Shown here one piece after another: positions 1-11,603 of a stretch of DNA of 64,000 bases. A program made the translations under genes and the position numbers. This DNA is from Apophysomyces variabilis (taxonomy: Eukaryota; Mucoromycota; Mucoromycetes; Mucorales; Mucoraceae), in assembly GCA_002749535.1 (NCBI GenBank), contig MZZL01000409.1:1938160-2002159 (forward strand), written 5' to 3'. The first letter of the stretch is position 1. Every line of letters starts with the position of its first letter. The notes beneath the pieces are model-generated. The model was given only the letters and a program-made list of their open reading frames with translations. It did no database searches and had not been told where the DNA came from.

Positions 1-3000
1 CTGTTTGAATGGTAAAAATCCCTGAGCGTCTTTCTACAGCTCCGACCAATCTATAAATGTGTATGTTATCGATAGTTGTCTAAAAAAGACTAACGATTAC
101 CTTTTGACAACGAATAATATCTTGGACTGACATAGCTTTCTCCATCGAGGCTTCTTTCAATTGCTCTTCGGCTGCAAGAACCTCTGTATTCGACTGTGGC
201 AATTATCACATAAGCACAACATATTGTAGCTGGCTTATTTACCTTCTTTCGTCGCTCCCGTTTCTTGCGGAATGTCCTTGCAAGTGTTTTTTCATCGAGC
301 GATTTTGCCGTGATACGTATCGGCTTTGGTAGCTGGAGCATGTTAGTAGGAGAGACATCGATATCATCATCGTGATCATTGACGTTATTGACACCCAGCA
401 TCGAATATCGATTGTAAAGCTGTAAATGGAAATCTGCTCTTTGTCTCGTAATAGGCACTGTAGTCGACAGCACTTGCAAACCGTAATCAGTGCCACTGAA
501 CGTTAGTACATTGTTCTGATCTTCTAAAAGTGGCCCAAGGTCTAGTCGGCCTACGCTGTCTTCACAGCCGGGGCGTCTCCCACTTTGCGGTCTGCACAGG
601 CTATCCTCCTCCTCCTCCTCATCCTCCTCCTCATTTTCCTCGTCGTTATTGTCGTTGTGCTTGTCCTTCTTTTTCTCCTTTTCTTTTTTGTATTTGGTAT
701 CTTCTTCATCACCGTCTGTTTCGTCCATTTTCTCGTCTTCTTCTCCTTTGCTTTTTCTCTCTTTTCTGCCAGCAGGACTTTTACCTTTTTTCTTTTGATG
801 CGCTTTCACCAACTGTACGATTCTGTATATTAATATACGCTTTTATGTTGATGCAAGTTTGTATTCAACGTTACCTGTTCCAACTTGTACTTCTTCCGTC
901 TTGCATTTGCTAACCGATCGTGTACTTGATTCAAAGCCATTTGTTGGTTTGACCAGTTCAATTTTGCAGCTTTTAAAGCTTCATAGCTCAGTTTCTGCTG
1001 TTGATATGCTGCTTCCTTTTCAGTAACGTTTTCATGTTTGTCTGCCTTTCTTTTGTCCCTTATGCGCTTTTGACAAATAGCTTGATTTTCCTGATAGCTA
1101 GAGCGCAAACCTGCAACTAACTTCGTGGCTTCTTTCACAAGCTTGGTGTGTTGACATTTCAACGTTTCAAGAGTTTTTACATCCTTCTTTGTATCATCGA
1201 GAGTCTTTGCTAACTCAGGCGTGCTTTGTTGTTCGATGCTCGGCTCTTGGACGTAGGGTTCCTTTTTCCTATAATACTTCTTTCGTCTCGCCTCGTACCG
1301 TGATTCTATGGGTCTTCTTTGTTCACAAACGTTACCATCAATAATTGCTGTTTTCTGCGGAGTTACTGTGATGCGCCAGCGTGGTACCAACCCACGCTCC
1401 TTGCATGTTTTTTCAATAGCCTCTACGTTGAAAAACGATCCAATCACTGTTCGCTTTTCTGCTATTGCTTCGTCTCTGTTTGTGAACACTGAGCCGTCTG
1501 CCTTGTAAATATCAAGCTGGGCATAGCTTGACCCAAACATTTCATACATGGCTACTGCATCTAGTGGTAGTGCGTGAACAGAAGCAGGGCTGATTGTGGG
1601 ACATATCGAAGCAGTGAACTCTTGATATCCAATCGAACAGAGCAAAGCGTTCGCCAATACTACGAAATTGAGACGCAGCGGTATACAAGGAGCAATTTGT
1701 CCCCTAATGACGTACGGCCTTAATGCGTTTGCGATATTCACCACGGTATCGATTTCTTGAGGAGAAAATGCATCGTCCGCATGAGAGGTAGCTAGCACAT
1801 CTTCCACTGTTACATGGCCGCTGATCTTATCTGACTGTAGGAGGGCTTTGGTAATAGCTTGCAGGATACCGAGCTTTCGCCTGCTTGGCTCACTTGTCTC
1901 CTCCTTCTCCTCCTCCTCCAGTTCTTCTTCTATTTGTTCGAACACACCGATGTGTGTTTCACCGAGGGATATCAAAATCTTCGCTTGCTGCTCCTATTTT
2001 GCCACGTAAGCATATATCCTAATCAATAATGAAGTTTACCTCTTCTTTTGTAACCGACGCTCGGTTGTTCATTTGCTCTACTTTTATTGATTTTGGGTTG
2101 GACCTGGACTCCGATCGCGCCAGCAATTGGTTTTCGAGCCGTTCGATCGCCTCAGCACACGTCGCCGCACGCGTGGCTAGCCTTACCAAGATATCATCTT
2201 CTTCTTCCTGCTCGATCTGCTTCTTCAAGTTTCGCAATTGCTTTTTCTCGTTTTTTAATTTCCTTTTGATAGCTTTTTTCCGATATTGGTACTTGATCAC
2301 TTGTTGCTGCTCGATTTCTTTTTCTCTTGCTAGTTTTGCCTTCTCTCTGATTTCTCGTACTTTTTCTTCACGCCTTGGTGCAAGATTAACACGGAGTAGA
2401 ACACGCAATAAGTGATTCATGCTTCTGTTGTAAAGAGATCCTGCCCACATATTCTTTAAATTCGTCGAAAATTGCTTCATGTAAAAATGAGACGTCCTGC
2501 AAAGACCATCGGGAATTACAGGCTGATTGTCAAGAGTTTGATCATGGAACTGCATCCATAAGTAGTGTTTTTCTTTGCTCACGTTTCCTTTTGTGCCAAA
2601 ATATAACCCGTGCAGAAATTGGATATGGTTCTCATTGAACATGGAAAGTAGATCGTTGTTTCGCCTGCCTGGCATCTCGTCAAGAAACTGCGAAAGATTA
2701 TCTGGCATTGGGGCTACAGGTACAAAATAGTCATCTACCAGCATACTTTCGTCACGTAATTTTTCTTTGGGTACAACTGTACGGATATCGAAGCCAGTTG
2801 ATGTTTGGTCCAATTCAGCTTTCACTGAACCTGATGCTGGGTCTAGAGACAAGGAAACTGACACGTATTTCAACATGGTAGCACGTACAACAGTTGCCAA
2901 GTCGGACACATAATCCGTCATTTGCACGGACGTCGACTCTACCGTGTGCATAAAAATCCTTTTCAGATTTTCGTCAAGATCCGGCCGCAGTACGGATTTC

Positions 3001-3521
3001 AAAGGAACTGTACATGTCCTGAAAAGGTTATCCGAGTCTTCATCTTTCTTTTTGGGTCTGTTCTGCTTTCCTTCAGCTTTGACCACAGCCAAGACATCAT
3101 CGAAGTTATCGACCGCGCATTGTCTCCAAAATTCGCCTGTTTTATGGGACGACGAGAGTCTAGAACGTATCTGTTTCTCTATTGTCCCTTTAGGGACGCC
3201 CGCTTTTTTGTCTGCTTCCTCAAAACTTCCTCGAGGGATTCTGTCTGCTTTTTCAAGAGCTTGTCGCAAACGATCCATCCTTTTTTCTTGAGCCTTCAGT
3301 CTCTTTTCTTTTGTTTTGGCAGACTGTTTTCCTTTCTTTGTTTTTCTAGAATTTTTTGTCTCATTTTTCCACAGTTCGTTTGCTATAGTACTCTTCAACT
3401 TCTGTAAAAGTACTCCAAGCAAGGTATTTTTGGCTTGATCGTAGGATATCTGAGGCTCTGTTTGCCTTTTCCTTTTTCTTCTGGCGCTACCGCGTGGTGT
3501 AGGTAATTGTATTTCGTTCAT
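1..3521 (-). CDS. Large Fanzor-like (TnpB-related) protein, C-terminal part beyond the left edge
   Basis: Five exons join without a stop: 3521-2040, 1993-875, 812-243, 193-101 and 50-1. All are in phase 0 with GT-AG introns of 46-62 bp, giving at least 1104 residues. The start is the ATG at 3519-3521. The N-terminal 870 or so residues are Lys/Arg-rich and coiled-coil-like, with no domain I can name. An acidic Asp/Glu run (positions 600-650) precedes the motif TFSGTDYGL near residue 977, which I read as the first RuvC aspartate strand of a Fanzor. Past it the helical basic region continues to SCRKTLRDFY at the window edge. The RuvC-II Glu and zinc ribbon expected in this family would lie outside the window, so the assignment is an inference. 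Unlike the other three Fanzor loci here, no frame break is seen. Confidence 0.55.
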
Positions 3522-5882
3522 AAAAAATACAAGAAATGTTGGATCTAGTTCTCAAAAGTAGAACGGAAAGGTGATATGCGAATTGTTCTCTGAACTGTTG
3601 TCCAATTTTCACTTGACAGATTGGACTGCGAACTTTTCTGATAAAAAAAAAACTGAAACTTTATCACTTTATTTATCGTGGCTAGCTCTCATGTAGTTGA
3701 AAAGGAGAAAGAAGATAACGAGAAAAATTCGATTCGGACAACAGAGAAAAAATGGACAAGTCTTTATAACGGTTGGCAAAGAAGGGAAAGACCAAGGATA
3801 CAAAGTATAAAGAACCTAGGTTATAGTGATTGCTATTGAGAAAGAAGAGGCAATACGAATAAAGAAAATCACAGGGAAGCAAGGGATAAAGGTTAAGCTG
3901 ACTTGAATATTCATGATCGCACTCCCACTTTTATTCCTTAGCTTTTACTACCTTTATATCCAACCAATCTTGGTTCATGGAAAAAGATGGAAAAGGTTCG
4001 CTTGCAACGTATCAGCGAAAGAAGAAAACAAAGTACGAGAGCAGAAAAGGCACACAATTAAATGTCTTTGTGTCGGATACAGGCCGCATAATTGCTCCAG
4101 TTGGTTGGGTTGATTTAGCCTTGCATCAAAAGATCGATAAAAGCCGGGCACTTGCTGTACCCTTCCATCTCAAAATCAAAGACCTGCATGCTCCAGAAAT
4201 CGCGTGGCCTCTGTTCGCAGTAACATCGTACATTGCAACAGAAATCTCATACAGTTGCGTAAACGCGCCTCCGTGTTTACATAAAGGTAATACATGGACA
4301 AATTGAGCGGTACTTCACCTGTATAATCTTTTTGGATTGCCCCCATCAACGGTCGATGTAATTGTATTTTTTCTCATAGACTTGTGAATGATTTTTACTC
4401 TGCTGCCACATCTTCAAGTCCTTCCCATAAGAATGCCGATGTGAGTGTAATCTCAACGCTGTTTGAGTAAAGTAAAGACGGCAATCAACTTTTACGTACG
4501 AATCCCCCGTAAAATGTCCAAATTGCTAAGGTGTACCGTCGTTTTCTTTGGGATATCCTTGTATGGAAACCACTTCTTCAAGACTAAGTTTTGCCTTGAT
4601 TACGATGTGACCATCTGCGTACTGCTGACCGCTACGATAGACCTACAGAAAATTCAGCAAGAAAATGCGTCCTACGGTTTAAATAAAGAATGAAATAGTA
4701 AGCACGTTATCATGAATTGCTTTCTGTTTCGATTTATATTGCGCTTTTGTGTTAGAGCTCTGCATCTCCGTTTTCAAACTCAATGCATGCACCACAACTT
4801 CATGGTCCCGCATACAGTTTTGAATCGACTCCTATAATGCAGGCTCAATAGCATCAGCACTACTGCTTGCAACCGTTAGAGGGATATCTTCCTGCTGTTA
4901 GTCTGGGGTACATGCTTCGGAGGCACTGCTGTTGAACGATAATATTTGGAACGTTCGATGTAGTGCTTCACTAGCCTTTTAAAGATCTAGTTATCAAAAA
5001 CTTTTAAGGAAAAAGGAAAGGAAAAGAAGTACATTTACAATCTTTATATAAAGAACAGCCATTTTGGGGAAAACGTACCCGGTTCGTTGATATATCCCCG
5101 CCATTACTACACTGTCTTATCTAAGTCAATAAAAACTTAACTTTAACTAGGAGATTTTCTCCAAGTTCAAAGAACCAAATACGGCCAGCTTCCAGATTTC
5201 TGATTATGTGAAGCTATGGTACTTTGTAAAAGGTATTTAAAAAGCTTAACACCTCGCTTATCAGTGTCAATGTATATGACTGAAAGCCCGAACTACTGAT
5301 GATTTGATTCCATTTTGCGTTTAATAAGGGCAGCGATGTGTTGCAAATTCTTGCTGGCACACGACAATAGGCATGTGTGTGGAAGAAACGCTATACTACA
5401 GATTAACCGAATGCTAAATAGATAACCCATTCAAACAGAAGCTTACTATAGTTTGAATTCGATCTGTTCTTTCTCTTTATTTTTTAGCTTCCATTACTTT
5501 TTTTCTCCAAGAAGATTAAGAAGACAATAGTGAATGAAGCTCACATTATCATTAGTCTATCCACAGTTGTCTGCTTTAGATTCCTGTTGTTACGTTCCCT
5601 TTTCTTTATATATTTTTTTAACCTTATACACCTAACCTTATCTGAATTTAGATTTAGGTGGAAGTGACACACACAGAGATACTGTGAAGAGAGAGTTTTT
5701 GAAAATGTACGATCCCTGGATCATGGCCGGTCTTGTTGAGTATTTCAGTCTGGTCACAATTTGACTGGTGACCTAAGTCATGATCCTGTTATACCCTAAT
5801 AGTACATGTGAAATGCTCTAAGCATGCTTCATCTTGAGCCTCCGACTCTTTTGGGATCATTGGCCTCGCTTTCACCCGCAGT
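3522..5882. other. Intergenic, no supported gene
   Basis: AT-rich stretch between the divergent Fanzor-like gene and the 3' end of the Sad1/USP39 gene. It holds one 109-codon ATG frame on the plus strand (3977-4306), basic at its start, with no recognisable domain and no clear splice partners. I do not call it a gene. Confidence 0.4.
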
Positions 5883-7893
5883 TTATTTATAATTTTTTTC
5901 CACCTTCACTTCTGCTTCTTCAGTCCGAGGCTTTCTTTCCCAAATCTACAAATACATGTGAGCATGAACGGTAGGGTGAGCAAACTGGCATTACTTGTAT
6001 ATAGCTTTCCGAAAGAAAGATCATTTGTGGCATAATCTCTTCTACGATCAAATCTTGGATTTGATACCATTGCTCCGTACCACGATGACGCACGTGTACT
6101 TTGTATGTTCCTTGACCTGCTTCTGGCTTTCCTTCGTGAGATATATTAGCCAATAAATCGTAATGTGACCCGATCTTTTCGGCATCCGGATCATTTGCAA
6201 CTAATGAATGACGGTGTTAATGAGTGTAATTTTAGGGCAGCCTGATATTTACAGATAGCCATATCGACGTTCTTTATAGGAAAATTGACAATAGTCGGGT
6301 TCTTCTCCATTGTCCAATTATTCTTGTTAAATCGCTTGATGTGAAAAATCAAGTAGTTGGGAAGACGCTTGATCTGGTATCTTTTTTTCTGATTGGCGCT
6401 TTCCTGTCAAATTTCTAAAGTCAGTTACCGTTGCTTATTGTGTTCTTACATACTTGTACTTTCTTGCCATCGTACTTGCTCAAGATCGTTGTGAGAGGGA
6501 CTTGAGGAATGATATTCCTCTCTGTTTCATCTTGATATAATGGGGCTGGCGGAAGGTCCAAAGCAAGAAACAGAAAAGGCATTTGCGCCCTCGATATATC
6601 TTATTTAAACGCAGCAATAAATAATCCCTTGTCTGCATCTGGAAAGATCGTTTACCTCGATCCTCATCGAAACTGAGAGCTTGCTCTTTGTTCTCCCGTA
6701 TAACCCCTACTGTCTGCGATTCAACCTCGACCTCGCCCTGGAAAATACGATATATAATACCTGAGAGAAATGTGTGATTACGCTAGTTACATTAAGTCCT
6801 CCACATACTGCTATCCTTCTTTTTCGTTCCTCCAAGGTCCTTATGAAGAGTATTTAAAAACCACGACAAGAAGTCGATTGCATTGCTTTGTTTCGTAAGT
6901 AGGAATCGTTTTCCACTTGCATTAGAAATTTCCTAGTAATTTATGAACTCAGTAACAGTCAATCATCTGTGCTATCCATTACCTGGAGTAATTCGTGCGG
7001 ACTCACTTGCCCCTTGAAAGCTTTTGGATTCCAAATTTTCCGTACCAACGCACCAAAACGTGTCACTTAGGTAACGTGTTAACAATAACAGTTAGCCAAT
7101 AAATTTGCAAAAATAGATACCTAGTTGTGATCGTCCTTGACTTTCAAAGTCTTCAAGGATAAAGTAATCTCGCAGAGGCGGAATATGTACAAGTGCCTGA
7201 ACGATCACGTTGACATAATCATTGGCCTTGACATTATTTAGACCCACGAAGCCTACATGACTTCTGGTTAAGGGAGATATATTCGAAGTGAGTTTTGCCG
7301 TTACCTGGAAGATATTTTTTATTATTAAGATCATAAGAATGTTTAAGGTTGCTATCGAGCTGGGATACTTGTTCTTTTGTCAAAGTCGGATTCAAGACAT
7401 ACTATGATACAGGCCGATTCAGCTGATTATATATTATTCGCTTCGTTTAGCTACCTTAATGTCGTTCAATGACGGGTCGTCTACCTGGTAACCATCTGGT
7501 AATATGTACACCTAGAATATGGCCCAATAAATACGCCAATGGATAGGAATTTCACGCTTACCTTCAATGTATGTAAGTTGATAAATACGTGATGGTCCTT
7601 ATGTATGCTGTGGAAATACGCATGCGACGATTTTCCTCGCCCTTGCACGGCGATCAGTGCTTGTATACACATTATGGATATTTACCTTGATAGTATTTTC
7701 CACAAACAAGGCAAGCATAAACATTGAGATGTGAGAGGGATACCGAGCATACTTTCTCAAAGTCAAAATCTAGCATATGGCGATTGATGGTATCCAGATA
7801 AAGATCTCTGGAAGCTTCAATCTTTGCTAGAGAATCTTTCTCAGATAGTTGGTCTGATTGATCGAGACGTTGACGTTTCGCTTGATGCTCCAT
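5883..7893 (-). CDS. SAD1: U4/U6.U5 tri-snRNP-associated inactive ubiquitin hydrolase (Sad1/USP39)
   Basis: Splicing factor that binds the tri-snRNP and is needed for spliceosome assembly; it is a USP fold without protease activity. The start is the ATG at 7891-7893 (MEHQAKRQRL). A ZnF-UBP domain follows: CLVCGKYYQG, an intron, then GRGKSSHAYFHSIHKDHHVF. The UCH domain starts at GFVGLNNVKANDYVNVIVQA, where Asp replaces the catalytic Cys of active USPs, as is usual in USP39. Later blocks are IKRFNKNNWTMEKNPTIVNF and HEGKPEAGQGTYKVHVRHRG. The last intron (about 5948-5980) splits SESYIQ from IWERKPRTEE, and the protein ends at the TAA at 5883-5885. The gene has many introns of 45-70 bp. Identity is secure; the internal exon borders are only partly resolved. 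Confidence 0.9.
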
Positions 7894-8754
7894 GAGATAC
7901 GCGATTGACGTAAGATAGACAGCGAAAGGAATTACCTTCAGGCAGCCATGACCAAAGTCACACTCAATTAGAGGCCTGTTTTTCAGCTGGTGATTCCTCT
8001 TTTTCCGACAGATTACATTCAATAACCCAGTAGCAAAAACCTAGGACTCAGTGTGCTCGTTCCAAGCTCAAACAGAAAGAGTCGCATGTCATCTTACTCA
8101 TTTGCAGTTAGACGTGAGCACACCTATTAGTTTACCAGCTAAAGTAGCGACAATGGCGTACAAAGAGCCAGCTCAAACTTAAGCAATTTTGGAAGAAGAA
8201 GACTTTTGCTATTACCTTCGCACTCTATAAGCGAAACTGGGTAACAGGGAACAAAACCAGATAATTGGATGTACTGTTAGTTAGTATGACTTCTGTGTTT
8301 CGCCAGCAATGTCAGCCTTTCTTGCAATCTCTCCAGTAAACACTGCAAGTGGGATAATGTCTAGCAAGAAACGGTGCCTTTGTGAAAAAAGTTCTTTGAA
8401 AGAATCTCTATATATTTTAGGTAAATAACTCTTAGGCTAAATATTTGCTTTTAAAACGTTTTATTATATCGAACGTTTTAATATTTATACTAAAGGCTTC
8501 AAAGATAAATAGTAAATTATGGTTATCCAGGAATTTCCTATGATGACCTAATGGTAATAATATAAAAATTAGGGCTTGGAATTTGACCTGGCCTGACCAG
8601 ATGTCTGCTAGTGTGGGCCTCAGTAGACAGAGTTTTGAGCCATAAAATTGATCTGCCTGATATGGCCTGCCTGAGTTGCCTCGTGGGTTAATGGGCCCAT
8701 CTTAGTGTGATAGGCCTAGTATACCAGGCTTTAGGTTAAGATCTTGGCCCAGCC
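7894..8754. other. Intergenic; GGCCTG-rich array at the right end
   Basis: No gene seen. From 8570 (TAGGGCTTGGAAT) to about 8754 the DNA carries dispersed GGCCTG, GGGCC and GGCCC motifs, like the subterminal repeats of a hAT-type transposon. It abuts the GGACC array that begins at 8768. It is either an outer or alternative left end of the hAT element or the remnant of another element. Confidence 0.35.
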
Positions 8755-9895
8755 TAAGGCTCGCAATTTTGGACCGACCGTCCCGAAACCGACCCGTACC
8801 GAACCATACCGTCGATCTCGGTCTGTAAGTTTTGGACCGAACTCCTTGGACCGACGGTCTCGGTTTATAGATTTTAGACTGATCTCAGTTTAGGTAAACT
8901 GTCCCAACCAGATCGATTGGACTGTTAGTCATAATAGTAGTTTTGGTTTTCAAGAAAAACATTATTATTTATAAAGTATTATTGGAGAAAAAACACTCAC
9001 AACAAGTAAAATAGTTTTATTTAGTCAGTTCGTAGTATTTTATTTTTGCTTATAGTATGCGCAAACAAAGAATTATTTGTAAGGTAGTATTCTATTCTTC
9101 GTATTGTTATTATTGATAATTGTTCTTTCTTTCAACATTATATGCCATACCGTTTTCAAGTAACAGTAGTATTTGGTATGCAAAACTTTTGAAAGGTAAA
9201 CTCTTACCTTAGATTTCTGCAGTAATCACCGTTCACTTACCAAATTAAAAATTCTCTATAGCAATTTGGGCAACCAAGCATTGCGCTTTTTTTTGATGCA
9301 TGTCCAAGCTTTAATCACCTTCACAATGACGTGATAATACCTATACTGGAGCTTCATTACCGGAATCAATACGAACTTGTTCAATATCTGCTTGGATATA
9401 GTGTTGATCGATTTCTTAACATGCATACGTTTTTTCATAGTGCATTGTGATGATCCGTGTAACTTGCAAAAAAGCTATAAATTAAATGTGTAGTTATGGT
9501 GGAGTGTCTGTACCTTTAAAACATTTCTATTCACAAGCGAAACGAAAAGCGTCCACAATCACCGAAGCAGACAACGATGAAGAATCAATTATCGTTTCCT
9601 TGCAAATTGATTCCTCAAACGGCTTGCAATTTCAAGAGTCTTCCACGTCAGTTGCAGCTAGTACCTCTTCTGCCACCGTGACTAGCACACGCACTAGCGT
9701 TGTTTGGAAGTGGTTTAAACCACTTAACTGGGATAATAGTTCGAAGTCGAAGACAGCTTTGCGTACCATATGTGACGGAGATGATGGGTTTGTGCTAACA
9801 TGCCAAACTGGTTACGCCTCTAATATATTGCTTATCCTATCTAGAACAAGGAAGAGATCCGTGGTTTCTGCTAACGGGAGCAGTACTAAGCAAAC

Positions 9896-10317
9896 GCGGA
9901 AACATATGAGCAGTTACCATCCTAAAGAATGGAAGAGTGCTCAGCCTCCAACCCAAAAAGGACCATTGGACCAATTTGTTACCTCGTAAGTACCGTTAAA
10001 TATATGTATATCTTGCTGTACTTACATGTGATGTAGCCATCCTGAATTTAGCAACTCCAAATTTCGTCAGCATCTTCGGGAATGGGTTGTTCTCAATGAC
10101 CAGCCATTCATTGAAATAGAATCAAAATTGTTCCAAACCCTGATCAGTTACCTCAATCCAGAAGCGATATCCATAAGCGCAAACACTCTTAAATCTGATA
10201 TTATAAATAGCTGCAATCATGGCCGTAATATCTTGCGAGATCACCTTGCAGTAGGATATTTGCAGAATGCAATTATCATATTAATACCTTCTTTTAGACA
10301 CTAGATTCTAATATATC
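9896..10317 (+). repeat. Left copy of a 422-bp direct duplication flanking the N gap
   Basis: Bases 9896-10317 recur at 11182-11603 with a single difference seen (attctaatat against attctaacat near the end). The copy ends exactly at the first N and the second begins exactly after the last N, so an unmerged contig overlap or haplotype overlap is the likely cause. Confidence 0.85.
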
Positions 10318-11181
10318 NNNNNNNNNNNNNNNNNNNNNNNNNNNNNNNNNNNNNNNNNNNNNNNNNNNNNNNNNNNNNNNNNNNNNNNNNNNNNNNNNNN
10401 NNNNNNNNNNNNNNNNNNNNNNNNNNNNNNNNNNNNNNNNNNNNNNNNNNNNNNNNNNNNNNNNNNNNNNNNNNNNNNNNNNNNNNNNNNNNNNNNNNNN
10501 NNNNNNNNNNNNNNNNNNNNNNNNNNNNNNNNNNNNNNNNNNNNNNNNNNNNNNNNNNNNNNNNNNNNNNNNNNNNNNNNNNNNNNNNNNNNNNNNNNNN
10601 NNNNNNNNNNNNNNNNNNNNNNNNNNNNNNNNNNNNNNNNNNNNNNNNNNNNNNNNNNNNNNNNNNNNNNNNNNNNNNNNNNNNNNNNNNNNNNNNNNNN
10701 NNNNNNNNNNNNNNNNNNNNNNNNNNNNNNNNNNNNNNNNNNNNNNNNNNNNNNNNNNNNNNNNNNNNNNNNNNNNNNNNNNNNNNNNNNNNNNNNNNNN
10801 NNNNNNNNNNNNNNNNNNNNNNNNNNNNNNNNNNNNNNNNNNNNNNNNNNNNNNNNNNNNNNNNNNNNNNNNNNNNNNNNNNNNNNNNNNNNNNNNNNNN
10901 NNNNNNNNNNNNNNNNNNNNNNNNNNNNNNNNNNNNNNNNNNNNNNNNNNNNNNNNNNNNNNNNNNNNNNNNNNNNNNNNNNNNNNNNNNNNNNNNNNNN
11001 NNNNNNNNNNNNNNNNNNNNNNNNNNNNNNNNNNNNNNNNNNNNNNNNNNNNNNNNNNNNNNNNNNNNNNNNNNNNNNNNNNNNNNNNNNNNNNNNNNNN
11101 NNNNNNNNNNNNNNNNNNNNNNNNNNNNNNNNNNNNNNNNNNNNNNNNNNNNNNNNNNNNNNNNNNNNNNNNNNNNNNNNN
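10318..11181. other. Assembly gap (864 N)
   Basis: Unbroken run of N. Because the two flanks are the same 422-bp sequence, the true distance could be zero or negative (overlap). The gap should not be read as missing coding sequence of the transposase. Confidence 0.98.
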
Positions 11182-11603
11182 GCGGAAACATATGAGCAGT
11201 TACCATCCTAAAGAATGGAAGAGTGCTCAGCCTCCAACCCAAAAAGGACCATTGGACCAATTTGTTACCTCGTAAGTACCGTTAAATATATGTATATCTT
11301 GCTGTACTTACATGTGATGTAGCCATCCTGAATTTAGCAACTCCAAATTTCGTCAGCATCTTCGGGAATGGGTTGTTCTCAATGACCAGCCATTCATTGA
11401 AATAGAATCAAAATTGTTCCAAACCCTGATCAGTTACCTCAATCCAGAAGCGATATCCATAAGCGCAAACACTCTTAAATCTGATATTATAAATAGCTGC
11501 AATCATGGCCGTAATATCTTGCGAGATCACCTTGCAGTAGGATATTTGCAGAATGCAATTATCATATTAATACCTTCTTTTAGACACTAGATTCTAACAT
11601 ATC
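11182..11603 (+). repeat. Right copy of the 422-bp duplication flanking the N gap
   Basis: Second copy of 9896-10317. It continues without interruption into the LTLDMWTSPNSF coding block of the hAT transposase, so this is the copy that belongs to the downstream reading frame. Confidence 0.85.

Noticed and set aside
585..913. Leu/Phe/Val-rich plus-strand frames
   Set aside because: They are the complement of the Glu/Asp-coding (CTC/TCC-rich) tract of the minus-strand Fanzor-like gene; no start context or homologous features.
2029..3407. Several plus-strand Phe/Ser-rich frames
   Set aside because: Antisense of the Lys/Glu-rich first exon of the Fanzor-like gene.
10301..11260. 319-codon minus-strand frame
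   Set aside because: It consists almost entirely of N from the assembly gap.
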